A stretch of DNA of 64,000 nt from positions 393,741-457,740 of the forward strand of contig NZ_JACSNX010000001.1 of assembly GCF_016902445.1 (NCBI RefSeq). Reading direction: 5' to 3'. A program made the translations under genes and the position numbers. The notes below the pieces were generated by a model. The model searched no databases. It worked only from the letters and a program-made list of their open reading frames with translations, and was not told the origin of the DNA. Position 1 is the stretch's first letter, and each line of letters opens with the position of its first letter. Shown in pieces: positions 25,133-33,073 of this stretch. Source of the DNA: Oscillibacter valericigenes (GTDB taxonomy: Bacteria > Bacillota > Clostridia > Oscillospirales > Oscillospiraceae).

Positions 25133-25600
25133 TCATTCCTCCTTCAGCTGTGCCTTCAGCTTCTCTCTGGCCCGGGCCAGCCGGGTCTGGACGGTGGAGG
25201 GCTTCAGTCCCAGCAGCTCCCCCACCTCCGCCACGGTGCAGCCCTCGTAATAATAGAGGTACAGAGGCAGACGATACTTGGCCGGCAGGGCCATGACCCC
25301 GGCGTAGAGCGCCTGGTGCTCCGGCGTATCAAAGACCGGCTCCCGGCAGTGCTCCAGGGGCACCATCCGCCGGCGCCAGGGGCTGCGGGCGGCATCTTTG
25401 CACACGTTCAGCGTCACGCGCACCAGCCAGTGGCGCAGGTGATCATCATTTGAAAAGGGCTCTGCCCGCTGCCACAGCCGCAGCATGACCGTCTGGGCCG
25501 CGTCCTCTGCGTCGGCGGGGACCCGCAGGCAGTTGAGCGCCAGCCGGTACACCATATCCAGATACCGCTCCGCCGCGGCCGTGAAATCCCGCTCTGTCAT
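25133..25600 (-). CDS. ECF-type RNA polymerase sigma factor
   Basis: A 155-residue sigma-70 family factor of the ECF group. Region 2 is seen at about residues 8-60 (YLDMVYRLALNCL, then DAEDAAQTVMLRLWQ) and region 4 at about 100-150 (LPLYLYYYEGCTVAEVGELL, then the recognition helix KPSTVQTRLARAREKL). It directs transcription of a small regulon, probably including itself and the partner membrane protein four bases downstream. The ATG at 25600 follows GAGGGAGAGG. Confidence 0.9.
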   Translation of the reverse strand: MTERDFTAAAERYLDMVYRLALNCLRVPADAEDAAQTVMLRLWQRAEPFSNDDHLRHWLVRVTLNVCKDAARSPWRRRMVPLEHCREPVFDTPEHQALYAGVMALPAKYRLPLYLYYYEGCTVAEVGELLGLKPSTVQTRLARAREKLKAQLKEE

Positions 25601-25691
25601 CGCGCCTCTCCCTCATCCCTGAAAAGCTTTTCGTCTGTAAGACGAGAGCACAGGGGAGAATATCCCATGCACTGCAAAATTTTCTGAAAAA

Positions 25692-25716
25692 ATTCCCCGT
25701 CCGGCGGACGGGGAAT
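25692..25716 (-). terminator. Terminator of the helicase gene
   Basis: On the minus strand ATTCCCCGTCC, loop GCC, GGACGGGGAAT is followed by TTTTTC. It starts 23 bases after the helicase stop. Confidence 0.9.
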
Positions 25717-25738
25717 CCTCTTCCGTGGGTGCAGCGGT

Positions 25739-27892
25739 TCAGATCCGCTCCAGCTTTGCCCGGAAGGAGATCTTTCGGGGCGTCTCCATCTCATCAAACT
25801 GCACCACGTGGGCGCCCCTGTCCATATCCGTATCCAGCACCGTCCCAGGCCCGAACAGGGCGTGCCGCACCCGCTGGCCTGCCGGAAACACCGTCTGCCC
25901 ATCCGCCTCCGGCAGGCCGGCCTGACTGTGTCCGATGTAATCCCGGGCCCGCCGGATCAGTCCTTCCTCCGGCGGGCGGGTGAAGGTCAGCAGCTTCTCG
26001 TCAATGTCCAGAAGGAAGCGGGAGGGGTATCGGGGCGAACCGTCGAAGTTCCGCCCATCCGCCTCAGAGAGGTACAGCTCCTTTTCCGCTCTCGTCACAG
26101 CCACGAAGGCCAGCCGCCGCTCCTCCTCCATAGCCTGCCGGGTCCGCACCTTCCGGGAGGGGAATACGCCCTCGTTCATGCCGCAGAGGAAGACACAGGG
26201 GAACTCCAGGCCTTTGGCGGCGTGGACGGTCATCAGCTTCACCCTGTCCCCCTGTTCGGCGGTATCCGCATTGGTGAACAGCGCCGCACGGGCCAGATAG
26301 TGCTCCAGGGTGACCTCCTCCCCGCAGGTGGTCTCGTACTCGTATACCGACTGCTTCAGCTCCGCCAGGTTGTCCAGCCGCTCCTGGCTGCCCTCGGTGC
26401 GGAGCATCTTCTCATAGCCGCTCTCGTTGAGGATGGCCGAAAGCACCTCTGACACCGGCCGGCCCTCATATCCGGCAGCGAAGGACTCGATGAGGCTGAT
26501 AAACTTTCCGGCCCCGGTTCCTTTTATGATGGGATCCTCCAGGTTGTCCAACAGGGCCTGATACAGCAGGCAGCCCCGCTGTTCCGCGTACTCCTGCAGG
26601 AATTCCATCCGCCGCTTGCCCAGGTTCCGTTTGGGCACATTGGCGATCCGCCGGAAGGAGAGGTCATCCTTATAGGCGATCATCCGCAGATAGGAGAGGG
26701 CGTCCTTGATCTCCATACGGTCAAAGAACTGAACGCCGCTGTAGATGGTGTATGGGATCTTCTCCTCCAGCAGCACCTCCTCCACCGCCCGGGTCACATA
26801 GTGGGCCCGGTAGAGCACCGTCATATCCCGGAAGGGGGTGCCCGCCTCGTGGAGCCGCCGCATCTCCCCCGCCATCCACCGGGCCTCCGCCTCCTGGGTC
26901 TGCGCAAAGTGGCAGACCACCGGAGTCCCGGCAGGCAGGATCGGCTTCAGCTCCTTTTTGATGCGATTCCGATTCTTGTCGATCAGGGAGTTGGCCACGG
27001 CCAGGATCTCCGGCGTGGAGCGGTAGTTCTCCACCATCAAGATGGTCTGGGTGCCGGGGAATTTCTTGTCAAAGTCCAGCAGGTACTTCACGTCGGCGCC
27101 CCGCCAGGTGTAGATGGTCTGGTCCGGGTCCCCCACGATGAAGAGATTCTTGTGGTATCCGCACAGCACTTCCATCAGCTCATACTGCAGCTGGTCGATG
27201 TCCTGGAACTCGTCGATCATGATGTATTCCAGCCGCTGCTGCCACTTGATCCGGATGTCGGGCCGCTGCCGGAAGATGTACAGGGAGAATTTGATCAAGT
27301 CGTTGTAGTCCAGGCCGAAGCACTTCTTTTCCTGGTAGAGATAGCCGTAGAAGATGATGTCCGCGGGCGTGTCCGCCCGGTCGTACTTCTCTTTCAGGGT
27401 GTCCAGGGACATGGTGATCATGTCCTGATAGTAGTCGGGGCGCTTGAACAGCTTCTGGATCTCGATCATGTCCCGGGCGGCGGAAAAGGTCATGTCCCGC
27501 AGGGTCAGCCCCCGCTCCTCGTAGATGATCCGAAGCATGGCGTCGATGTCCGAATTGTCCAGCACCAGAAAGCTTCTGGGGTACTGGACGGCATGGCTGT
27601 CCTCCCGCAGCACGGCGTCGCAGAAGCCGTGGAACGTGTTGATGTACCCGGTGTCGTTGTCTCCGGTCAGCTGGTGGATGCGCTGGCGCATCTCATTTGC
27701 CGACTTGTTGGTGAAGGTGACGCAGAGGATGTTCCCCGGCAGGATGCCCAGCTCGTTCACCAGGTAAGCAAAGCGGTGGGACAGGGCCCGGGTCTTGCCG
27801 GAGCCTGCCCCGGCGATGACCCGGACATATCCCTCTGTGGTAGCAACGGCCCGGCGCTGAGCATCGTTGAGGCCGGATAGCAGATCGGTCAT
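25739..27892 (-). CDS. UvrD/PcrA-family DNA helicase
   Basis: ATP-dependent 3'-5' DNA helicase of superfamily 1A, acting in repair and in clearing the replication path. The 717-residue protein has motif I AGAGSGKT at 27-34, VTFTNKSANEMRQRI (motif Ia), DEFQDIDQLQYELM (motif II), GDPDQTIYTWRGA (motif III), then MTVHAAKGLEF and VAVTRAEKELY (motifs V and VI). It is a normal length for PcrA/UvrD. The C-terminal basic domain (VRHALFGPGTVLDTD) is the RNA-polymerase-binding Tudor-like part seen in PcrA. ATG 27892 has GGAGG at eight bases. A LexA-like box sits between promoter and start. Confidence 0.92.
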   Translation of the reverse strand: MTDLLSGLNDAQRRAVATTEGYVRVIAGAGSGKTRALSHRFAYLVNELGILPGNILCVTFTNKSANEMRQRIHQLTGDNDTGYINTFHGFCDAVLREDSHAVQYPRSFLVLDNSDIDAMLRIIYEERGLTLRDMTFSAARDMIEIQKLFKRPDYYQDMITMSLDTLKEKYDRADTPADIIFYGYLYQEKKCFGLDYNDLIKFSLYIFRQRPDIRIKWQQRLEYIMIDEFQDIDQLQYELMEVLCGYHKNLFIVGDPDQTIYTWRGADVKYLLDFDKKFPGTQTILMVENYRSTPEILAVANSLIDKNRNRIKKELKPILPAGTPVVCHFAQTQEAEARWMAGEMRRLHEAGTPFRDMTVLYRAHYVTRAVEEVLLEEKIPYTIYSGVQFFDRMEIKDALSYLRMIAYKDDLSFRRIANVPKRNLGKRRMEFLQEYAEQRGCLLYQALLDNLEDPIIKGTGAGKFISLIESFAAGYEGRPVSEVLSAILNESGYEKMLRTEGSQERLDNLAELKQSVYEYETTCGEEVTLEHYLARAALFTNADTAEQGDRVKLMTVHAAKGLEFPCVFLCGMNEGVFPSRKVRTRQAMEEERRLAFVAVTRAEKELYLSEADGRNFDGSPRYPSRFLLDIDEKLLTFTRPPEEGLIRRARDYIGHSQAGLPEADGQTVFPAGQRVRHALFGPGTVLDTDMDRGAHVVQFDEMETPRKISFRAKLERI

Positions 27893-27908
27893 AGCGGCAT
27901 CCTCCTGT

Positions 27909-27955
27909 CGAACGTTTGTTTCTTCCATGATAACAGAATCGGGGCAGATCCTCAA
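27909..27955 (-). promoter_or_regulatory. Helicase promoter with LexA-like box
   Basis: On the minus strand TTGAGG (27,955-27,950) and TATCAT (27,932-27,927) are 17 bases apart. Right after the -10, 27,909-27,922 reads CGAACGTTTGTTTC on the plus strand, one or two positions from the Gram-positive LexA consensus CGAAC-N4-GTTYG/C. The position would block early elongation, so the helicase is probably part of the SOS response. Confidence 0.65.
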
Positions 27956-28251
27956 CCTCGGATCTCCGGTGCGGGCAGCACCGTTTTACCCGGAATGAGC
28001 CGCTGTCCGGGGGCGGGCCGGCAGGCTGCAGAGCCTGCGGGCAGCGGCGGCGTCATAGCCGCCACGCAGAAGGGCATGGCCGGAAATGCGCTGCCTTCGT
28101 TCCGCCGGGCTTCCGCCATCCACCGGGTCGCCACAAAGGGCCGCGCTCTCTCCGGGATGCCGCACGGTTTCGGTGACGGACTGGCCTCCAGACAGATGGT
28201 ATTCTCCGATCTGCCGGGATCTGCCGCCAGATCGGGCTGCGTCCGCTGCAT
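27952..28251 (-). CDS. Doubtful 99-residue reading frame between two promoters
   Basis: This is the only frame compatible with the promoter at 28,291-28,319, within a 600-base gap (27,893-28,492). The predicted product is rich in Pro, Ala and Arg with six Cys-containing or Pro-containing short stretches and no recognisable fold. The ribosome-binding region (AGGAG at an unusual distance of about 15) is weak, and the stop falls in the helicase -35. It may instead be an untranslated RNA. I keep it only to mark the transcribed stretch. Confidence 0.22.
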   Translation of the reverse strand: MQRTQPDLAADPGRSENTICLEASPSPKPCGIPERARPFVATRWMAEARRNEGSAFPAMPFCVAAMTPPLPAGSAACRPAPGQRLIPGKTVLPAPEIRG

Positions 28252-28290
28252 CCTGCTCCCCGCCGCCTCTCCTGCGAAGCTTTTGTTCTC

Positions 28291-28319
28291 AGTATACCAC
28301 AGGCCCCGCTTTCGAACAA
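28291..28319 (-). promoter_or_regulatory. Promoter without a clear gene
   Basis: On the minus strand TTGTTC and TATACT with a 17-base spacer, about 400 bases upstream of the helicase start. The transcript would cover 27,893-28,285 and could read into the helicase gene. Confidence 0.65.
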
Positions 28320-28394
28320 GTGTTTGGCTTTGAAAAGCCCCGATCTGGCCTGTGCCCTGCCGAGACCTCCGCTCCAGGCAGGGAGATGTGCAGA

Positions 28395-28431
28395 AAAGGA
28401 CCCGAGACAGCCAAGCTGTCTCGGGTCCTTT
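28395..28431. terminator. Terminator after rplL
   Basis: A perfect 17-bp stem (AAAGGACCCGAGACAGC and complement) with a three-base loop. On the minus strand it is followed by TTCTG; the rplL stop lies about 60 bases away. Confidence 0.9.
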
Positions 28432-28492
28432 GATACCGTTTTGCAGAGATATCTTGTCCGCACCCGGCGGACAGGAGCACCTGAAGGGCTGA

Positions 28493-28864
28493 TTACTTCA
28501 GCTCGACCTTGGCGCCAGCCTCTTCCAGCTGCTTCTTCAGAGCCTCGGCATCCTCCTTGGAAGCACCCTCCTTCAGGGTCTTGGGAGCGCCCTCGACGGT
28601 AGCCTTGGCCTCGGCCAGGCCCTGGCCGGTGATCTCGCGGACGACCTTGATGACCTTGATCTTGGCAGCGGCGTCAAAGCCAGCCAGGACCACGTCGAAG
28701 GAGGTCTTCTCCTCAGCGGCGGGAGCAGCAGCGCCGGCGGCGGGAGCAGCCATAGCGGCGGCGGACACGCCGAACTCTTCCTCCAGAGCGTGCACCAGCT
28801 CGTTCAGCTCCAGAACGGTCAGGCCCTTGATCTCTTCGATCATAGCGGTAACTTTCTCAGACAT
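28493..28864 (-). CDS. rplL: 50S ribosomal protein L7/L12
   Basis: Stalk protein of the large ribosomal subunit that recruits translation factors. The 123 residues show the N-terminal dimerisation part ([20 protein letters not shown]), the Ala-rich hinge at about 37-50 and the conserved C-terminal domain ([20 protein letters not shown] and the [26 protein letters not shown] end). It follows rplJ by 50 bases with AGGAGG before its ATG. In most Firmicutes rpoB follows; here a terminator and an unrelated gene follow. Confidence 0.98.
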   Translation of the reverse strand: MSEKVTAMIEEIKGLTVLELNELVHALEEEFGVSAAAMAAPAAGAAAPAAEEKTSFDVVLAGFDAAAKIKVIKVVREITGQGLAEAKATVEGAPKTLKEGASKEDAEALKKQLEEAGAKVELK

Positions 28865-28914
28865 TGTAATAGCCTCCTAATTGTAAAATTTAAAAAAGTA
28901 AACGGTGCCGTGAA

Positions 28915-29472
28915 TTACTCAGCGGCGGGAGCGGCCTCCTCAGCGGGGGCAGCCTCCTCGGCAGCGGCCACGGGCTCGCCGCCCTTTTCGGCGATCTGCT
29001 TCAGGACCACGGCCAGGCCGGTGATGGGCGCCAGCATGGTGCCCAGGAACTGGGCCTGCAGCACGGGCAGAGCGGGAATGGAAGCCAGGGACTGGATGGT
29101 CTCCAGAGAGACGGGCTTGCCGTCCATGAAGCCGCCCTTGATCTCGAACTTGTCGTTCAGCTTCTTGGCGTAGTCGCTCATCACGCGGGCGGGAGCGACC
29201 ACATCGCTGTCACACAGAGCCAGAGACGTGGTGCCGTTGAGCAGACCGTCCAGCTCGTTCAGGCCGGTGTTGTTGAAGGCAAAGCGGAGCAGGGTGTTCT
29301 TGACAACGGCATAGTCGACGCCGTTCTCCCGGCACTCTCTGCGCAGCGCGGTGTCCTCCTCAACGGTGATGCCCTTGTAGTCCACGAGCACGCCGGCGGA
29401 AGCTTTCTGGATCTTCTCAGTCAGCTCGGCCACGATGGCCTGCTTTTCGGATAAGACCTTTGCGTTAGGCAT
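28915..29472 (-). CDS. rplJ: 50S ribosomal protein L10
   Basis: Base of the ribosomal stalk, which binds L7/L12 dimers and represses its own mRNA through the L10 leader. The 185-residue protein begins MPNAKVLSEKQAIVAELTEK and contains DYKGITVEEDTALRRECREN and KNTLLRFAFNNTG, all typical. Its C-terminus is an Ala/Glu-rich extension with a few repeats of EEAAPA. The start at 29472 has GGAGG ten bases upstream; longer readings run into the leader. Own promoter at 29,624. Confidence 0.97.
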   Translation of the reverse strand: MPNAKVLSEKQAIVAELTEKIQKASAGVLVDYKGITVEEDTALRRECRENGVDYAVVKNTLLRFAFNNTGLNELDGLLNGTTSLALCDSDVVAPARVMSDYAKKLNDKFEIKGGFMDGKPVSLETIQSLASIPALPVLQAQFLGTMLAPITGLAVVLKQIAEKGGEPVAAAEEAAPAEEAAPAAE

Positions 29473-29617
29473 TCTAGTGTTCACCTCCAGGAAAATTGTC
29501 GGTGCGTTCAAAAAAGGAACCGTCCCTGTGCGCAAAGACACAGGGACGGATAGCAAAGCAAGTTTGCCGCCCTCGGCAGGATTTACGGCTCACGCCACCT
29601 GCTGTCTTTGGAACGCA
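29473..29617 (-). promoter_or_regulatory. L10 leader (autoregulatory RNA of rplJ-rplL) with attenuator
   Basis: The transcript before rplJ contains CAAAGACAGCAGG and later CCTGCCGAGG, the conserved arms of the bacterial L10-leader motif that binds the L10-(L12)n complex. Downstream an 11-bp stem CCGTCCCTGTG / CACAGGGACGG (29,520-29,549) is followed on the minus strand by TTCCTTTTTTG, a terminator. So excess L10 probably causes premature termination. Identified by motif, not by a covariance search. Confidence 0.85.
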
Positions 29618-29623
29618 TCTGGT

Positions 29624-29652
29624 ATTATATTTAATTCTTGCCAAAATGTCAA
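29624..29652 (-). promoter_or_regulatory. Consensus promoter of rplJ-rplL
   Basis: Minus strand TTGACA and TATAAT with exactly 17 bases between, a perfect housekeeping promoter; transcription would begin at about 29,617. Confidence 0.95.
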
Positions 29653-29691
29653 GAACTAAATAACAGTTTTCCCCCAATTCCCGCAAATCCG

Positions 29692-29999
29692 GGAAAAGGG
29701 CCAGGAAAAAACCTCCGGTTTTTTCCGGTTCTTCCGCCGCAAGGCGGAAGAAGAAAATCAAATCATTTTCGGCAGGGCGTGTACCTGCCGAAAATTCATT
29801 GACCCGCGCGCCGGGGGCGCGCACACCAGTGACCGACGTCACTGGGAAACAGCCGAAACGCCGCCTGTGGCGGAAAAAGTGAGGCTGTTTCGAGGTAGCG
29901 GCGCGATTGGCGGCCCAAATAGGGCCGGGAATCGCAATGCCGCAACGGTGGAGCCGAGTGGGGTGGTTCGGAGGGGAGCCTGCTCCCCTCCGAAAGATG
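29692..29999. repeat. Hairpin-mosaic intergenic repeat, copy 1 (between rplA and rplJ)
   Basis: About 300 bases without a gene, built of successive stem-loops: AAAAAACC/GGTTTTTT at 29,706, CTTCCGCC/GGCGGAAG at 29,731, CGGCAGG/CCTGCCG within ATTTTCGGCAGG..CCTGCCGAAAAT at 29,765, GCGCGCC/GGGCGCGC at 29,805 and GGAGGGGAGC/GCTCCCCTCC at 29,970. The linkers between stems (GGGCCAGGAAAAAACC, CAAATCATTTTCG, GCGTGTAC, TTGACCCG, CACACCAGT) are shared with 45,206-45,399 in reverse orientation while the stem sequences differ. Confidence 0.82.
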
Positions 30000-30692
30000 T
30001 TAGATCATCTTCGCCGTGTTCATCTTCACGCCGGGGCCCATGGTGGACGCAGCCACGCAGCTGCGGATATACTGGCCCTTGGCGGCGGCGGGCTTCGCCT
30101 TCACGATGGCACCCATCAGGGCGTTGAAGTTCTCGGTCAGCTTCTCGGGGCCGAAGGACACCTTGCCGATGGGGCAGTGGATGATGTTGGTCTTGTCCAG
30201 GCGGTACTCGATCTTACCGGCCTTGACCTCCTGCACAGCCTTGGCCACGTCGGGGGTGACGGTGCCGGCCTTGGGAGAGGGCATCAAGCCCTTGGGGCCC
30301 AGGACCTTACCGAGGCGGCCCACAACGCCCATCATGTCGGGGCTGGCGACCACCACGTCGAACTCGAACCAGTTCTCCTTCTGGATCTTCTCCACCATGT
30401 CCATATCGCCCACGTAATCCGCGCCGGCTTCCCGGGCAGCGTCGGCCTTGTCGCCCTTGGCGAACACCAGGACCCGGACGGTCTTGCCGGTGCCGTGGGG
30501 CAGCACGATGGCGCCGCGGACCTGCTGGTCGGCGTGACGGGAGTCCACGCCCAGCTTCACATGCAGCTCAACGGTCTCATCGAACTTGGCGCTGGCGGTC
30601 TTGCAGATCAGCGCCATGCCGTCAGCAGCTTCGTACAGCATGGTCTTGTCGATCTGCTTGGCACTTTCCTTATATTTCTTGCCTCTAAACAA
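30000..30692 (-). CDS. rplA: 50S ribosomal protein L1
   Basis: L1-stalk protein of the large subunit. The 230 residues include [37 protein letters not shown], the [15 protein letters not shown] motif and the [12 protein letters not shown] C-terminus. The start is a TTG at 30692 (GGAGGAAG five bases upstream) giving [10 protein letters not shown], the normal N-terminus. It follows rplK by about 105 bases and ends directly before the hairpin-mosaic repeat. Confidence 0.98.
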   Translation of the reverse strand: MFRGKKYKESAKQIDKTMLYEAADGMALICKTASAKFDETVELHVKLGVDSRHADQQVRGAIVLPHGTGKTVRVLVFAKGDKADAAREAGADYVGDMDMVEKIQKENWFEFDVVVASPDMMGVVGRLGKVLGPKGLMPSPKAGTVTPDVAKAVQEVKAGKIEYRLDKTNIIHCPIGKVSFGPEKLTENFNALMGAIVKAKPAAAKGQYIRSCVAASTMGPGVKMNTAKMI

Positions 30693-30797
30693 TGTTACTT
30701 CCTCCTCATAGTGGTTCTTCGGAATTGGATCCTCCCACTGTATGGTGCGGCCTCCTGCGGCCGCTCAACTGTTTGGAATGGTCGGTGAAAACCGGGC

Positions 30798-31223
30798 TCA
30801 GTCGCCGACGACGACGCCCATGGAGCGGGCGGTACCGGCGATCATGCTCATGGCGGACTCCAGGCTGGCGGCATTCAGGTCCTTCATCTTGATCTCAGCG
30901 ATCTTCTGGACGGAGGCCTTGGAGATGGTGGCCACCTTGGTCTTGTTGGGGACGCCGGAGCCGGACTCGATGTTGCACTCCTTCTTGATCAGGACGGCTG
31001 CGGGAGGCGTCTTGGTGATGAAGGAGAAGGAGCGGTCAGCGTACACGGTGATGACCACGGGGATGATCATGCCCATGTCGTTCTTGGTACGCTCGTTGAA
31101 CTCCTTGGTGAAGGCGGCGATGTTCACGCCGTGCTGGCCCAGAGCGGGACCAACGGGGGGCGCGGGAGTTGCCTTGCCTGCGGGGATCTGCAGTTTCACA
31201 TAACCAGTAATCTTCTGTGCCAC
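30798..31223 (-). CDS. rplK: 50S ribosomal protein L11
   Basis: GTPase-centre protein of the large subunit, binding 23S rRNA. The 141-residue sequence has [30 protein letters not shown] and the C-terminal [19 protein letters not shown]. The start codon is GTG at 31223 with AGGAGGTG seven bases before it. It sits 136 bases after nusG in the usual secE-nusG-rplK-rplA order. Confidence 0.98.
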   Translation of the reverse strand: MAQKITGYVKLQIPAGKATPAPPVGPALGQHGVNIAAFTKEFNERTKNDMGMIIPVVITVYADRSFSFITKTPPAAVLIKKECNIESGSGVPNKTKVATISKASVQKIAEIKMKDLNAASLESAMSMIAGTARSMGVVVGD

Positions 31224-31359
31224 GGAGTAGCACCTCCTAAATCTATGAATGTGGTGGCGGCGCAGGGGCCGTCTTTGGCGGGGCGGTGAATGCCCCTCCC
31301 ACTTTTCCGCCGGAGACGCCCGGCGGCTGCGGCGCCGCGAGCGGCGCTGTTGGTTTCGA

Positions 31360-31884
31360 TCAGTCCTGGACTTCCACCTGGTCCAGTTCCAGTTCCACCG
31401 GTGTCTCGCGGCCGAACATGGAGACCATCACGCTGACCCGATTCTTCTCGGGCTCGATCTCCTCCACCACGCCGGTGAAGCTGGCCAGGGGGCCGTCCAC
31501 GATCTTCACGTGGTCGCCCACGTTGTACTTGACCACGATCTCATGCTTTTCCATGCCCATGGCCAGGACCTCCTCCTCCGTGAGGGGGATGGCCTTGTTG
31601 GCGGAGCCCACGAAGCCGGTGACGCCGCGGACGTTCCGCACCAGATGCCAGGTATCGTCGGTCATGACCATCTTGATCAGCACATAGCCGGGGAACACCT
31701 TCCGCTCCACCTCTTTGGTGGCGCCGGAATCCGTGACCTCGGTCACGGTCTCCATGGGGACCTCGATCCGCAGGATCATGTCCTCCATGCCGCGGCCGGT
31801 GACGAACTTCTCAATGCTGGTCTTGACAGCGTTCTCATAGCCGGAATAGGTATGCACCACATACCACTTCGCGCTCTCTGCCAT
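31360..31884 (-). CDS. nusG: Transcription termination/antitermination protein NusG
   Basis: Elongation factor that binds RNA polymerase with its N-terminal NGN domain and couples it to ribosome or Rho by its KOW domain. In the 174 residues the NGN domain starts [16 protein letters not shown] and contains [19 protein letters not shown]; the KOW domain at about 120-174 begins [17 protein letters not shown]. The frame extends eight codons upstream, but MAESAKW at 31884 after GAGG matches the family. secE ends 13 bases upstream. Confidence 0.97.
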   Translation of the reverse strand: MAESAKWYVVHTYSGYENAVKTSIEKFVTGRGMEDMILRIEVPMETVTEVTDSGATKEVERKVFPGYVLIKMVMTDDTWHLVRNVRGVTGFVGSANKAIPLTEEEVLAMGMEKHEIVVKYNVGDHVKIVDGPLASFTGVVEEIEPEKNRVSVMVSMFGRETPVELELDQVEVQD

Positions 31885-31897
31885 GTCGCTACCTCGA

Positions 31898-32113
31898 TCA
31901 GGCGCCAAACAGGCTGAGGATCATCTGGACGGCAGTGACCATGACAAAGTCAAAGACCCAGATGCACACGCCGATGGCCAGGGAGCAAAGGAGCACGGTA
32001 CCGGTGTTCTTCGCGACGGTCTTCCGGTCGGGCCAGACGACCTTCTTCAGTTCGCTTTTCATTTCGCGGAACCACTGTCCGCGGCTCTTTCTCTTCTTGA
32101 CTTCTTCTGCCAT
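31898..32113 (-). CDS. secE: Preprotein translocase subunit SecE
   Basis: Small essential subunit of the SecYEG channel. The 71-residue protein has the conserved amphipathic part (WFREMKSELKKVVWPDRKTV, about 14-33) and a single membrane helix at about 40-65. Position between rpmG and nusG is canonical. Confidence 0.96.
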   Translation of the reverse strand: MAEEVKKRKSRGQWFREMKSELKKVVWPDRKTVAKNTGTVLLCSLAIGVCIWVFDFVMVTAVQMILSLFGA

Positions 32114-32150
32114 AACGTTTTACACGCCCTTTCTCATCATTCGTTACCGC

Positions 32151-32300
32151 TTACTTGGTCTCGGTATGGAGCGTGTGCTTCTTGCAGAAGGGGCAGTACT
32201 TGTTCAGTTCCAGCTTATCCGGAGTGTTCTTCTTGTTCTTCATGGTGTTGTAGTTTCTCTGCTTGCACTCGTTGCATCTCAAAGTGACTTTCACGCGCAT
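32151..32300 (-). CDS. rpmG: 50S ribosomal protein L33
   Basis: A 49-residue ribosomal protein. [19 protein letters not shown] and [16 protein letters not shown] are the conserved ends; the two CxxC pairs (residues 9/12 and 36/39) mark the zinc-binding form. ATG 32300 follows AAGGAGGTG. It is the first gene of the operon rpmG-secE-nusG-rplK-rplA. Confidence 0.97.
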   Translation of the reverse strand: MRVKVTLRCNECKQRNYNTMKNKKNTPDKLELNKYCPFCKKHTLHTETK

Positions 32301-32445
32301 CTAACGGCACCTCCTTATTATTGGTATCCCGTCCGGCACACCGGCAGGATCCCGATTGCCTCCCTGCAGCTTTGCGGGCAGATCTCCATGGCTGAAAAGC
32401 GAAAAAAGCGCATGAAAAGAAAGCCCTATTTCACAGGTAATAGAG

Positions 32446-32474
32446 ATTGTACCACAGGTCAAGTCCCCGGTCAA
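32446..32474 (-). promoter_or_regulatory. Promoter of the rpmG-secE-nusG-rplKA operon
   Basis: Minus strand TTGACC and TACAAT separated by 17 bases, with about 140 bases of leader before rpmG. Confidence 0.85.
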
Positions 32475-32509
32475 CCTCTTTTTTGAAAAAATGTCAGGAT
32501 TTTTCCGCC

Positions 32510-32538
32510 TTGCGCGGCCCGGTCCGGTGTGCTATCCT
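32510..32538 (+). promoter_or_regulatory. Promoter of ruvX
   Basis: TTGCGC and TATCCT with a 17-base spacer, divergent from and 36 bases away from the ribosomal operon promoter. Confidence 0.7.
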
Positions 32539-32595
32539 AAGAGCAGGAAAAACGCGCCATACCGGCGCTTATTCTGCCCTGGAAAGGAGACCACC

Positions 32596-33021
32596 ATGCG
32601 CATCCTGGCCATCGACTACGGCGACGCCCACACCGGTATCGCCGTCTCTGACCCCACCGGCTTCCTGGCTGGCTTCACCACCGTCATCGACGCCTACCGC
32701 CCCGACATCGTGGCGGAGCGGATCGCGCTTCTCGCCAGGGAGCACGGCGCGGAGCGGCTGGTGCTGGGCCATCCCATCAACATGGACGGCACCCGCGGCC
32801 CCCGCTCGGAAAAGGCGCAGGCCATGCGGCAGCTGCTGGAGGAGACCACCGGCCTGCCGGTGGTGCTGTGGGACGAGCGGCGCACCACCATCGACGCCCA
32901 CCAGATCCTCTTCAACAGCGGCAAGAACGCCAAAAAGCGGAAGAAGGTGGTGGATGCCGTGGCCGCGTCGCTGATCCTGGAGGGCTATCTCACCTATCTG
33001 AAGAATCACCCGGAGGGCTGA
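32596..33021 (+). CDS. ruvX: Putative Holliday junction resolvase / pre-16S rRNA nuclease
   Basis: RNase H-fold nuclease of the YqgF/RuvX family, implicated in 16S rRNA 5' maturation and recombination. In 141 residues the N-terminal ILAIDYGDAHTGIAVSD carries the first catalytic Asp, LVLGHPINMDGTRGPRSE follows, WDERRTT holds the conserved Glu/Arg and KKVVDAVAASLILEGYL the last Asp. ATG 32596 has AAAGGAG. It is monocistronic, with its own promoter and terminator. Confidence 0.93.
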   Translation: MRILAIDYGDAHTGIAVSDPTGFLAGFTTVIDAYRPDIVAERIALLAREHGAERLVLGHPINMDGTRGPRSEKAQAMRQLLEETTGLPVVLWDERRTTIDAHQILFNSGKNAKKRKKVVDAVAASLILEGYLTYLKNHPEG

Positions 33022-33023
33022 CA

Positions 33024-33066
33024 GCAGGCGGTCCCGGACGCAGACGCGTCCGGGACTGCTTTTTTG
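33024..33066 (+). terminator. Terminator of ruvX
   Basis: TCCCGGACGC, loop AGAC, GCGTCCGGGA within a longer imperfect stem, followed by CTGCTTTTTT. Confidence 0.9.
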
Positions 33067-33073
33067 CGCAGGG

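Noticed and set aside
28053..28463. Minus-strand 136-codon frame upstream of the helicase
   Set aside because: It crosses the rplL terminator and the promoter at 28,291 and has no recognisable product.
29867..30788. Plus-strand frames over the mosaic repeat and rplA
   Set aside because: Antisense of rplA or low-complexity reading through hairpins; no start signals.
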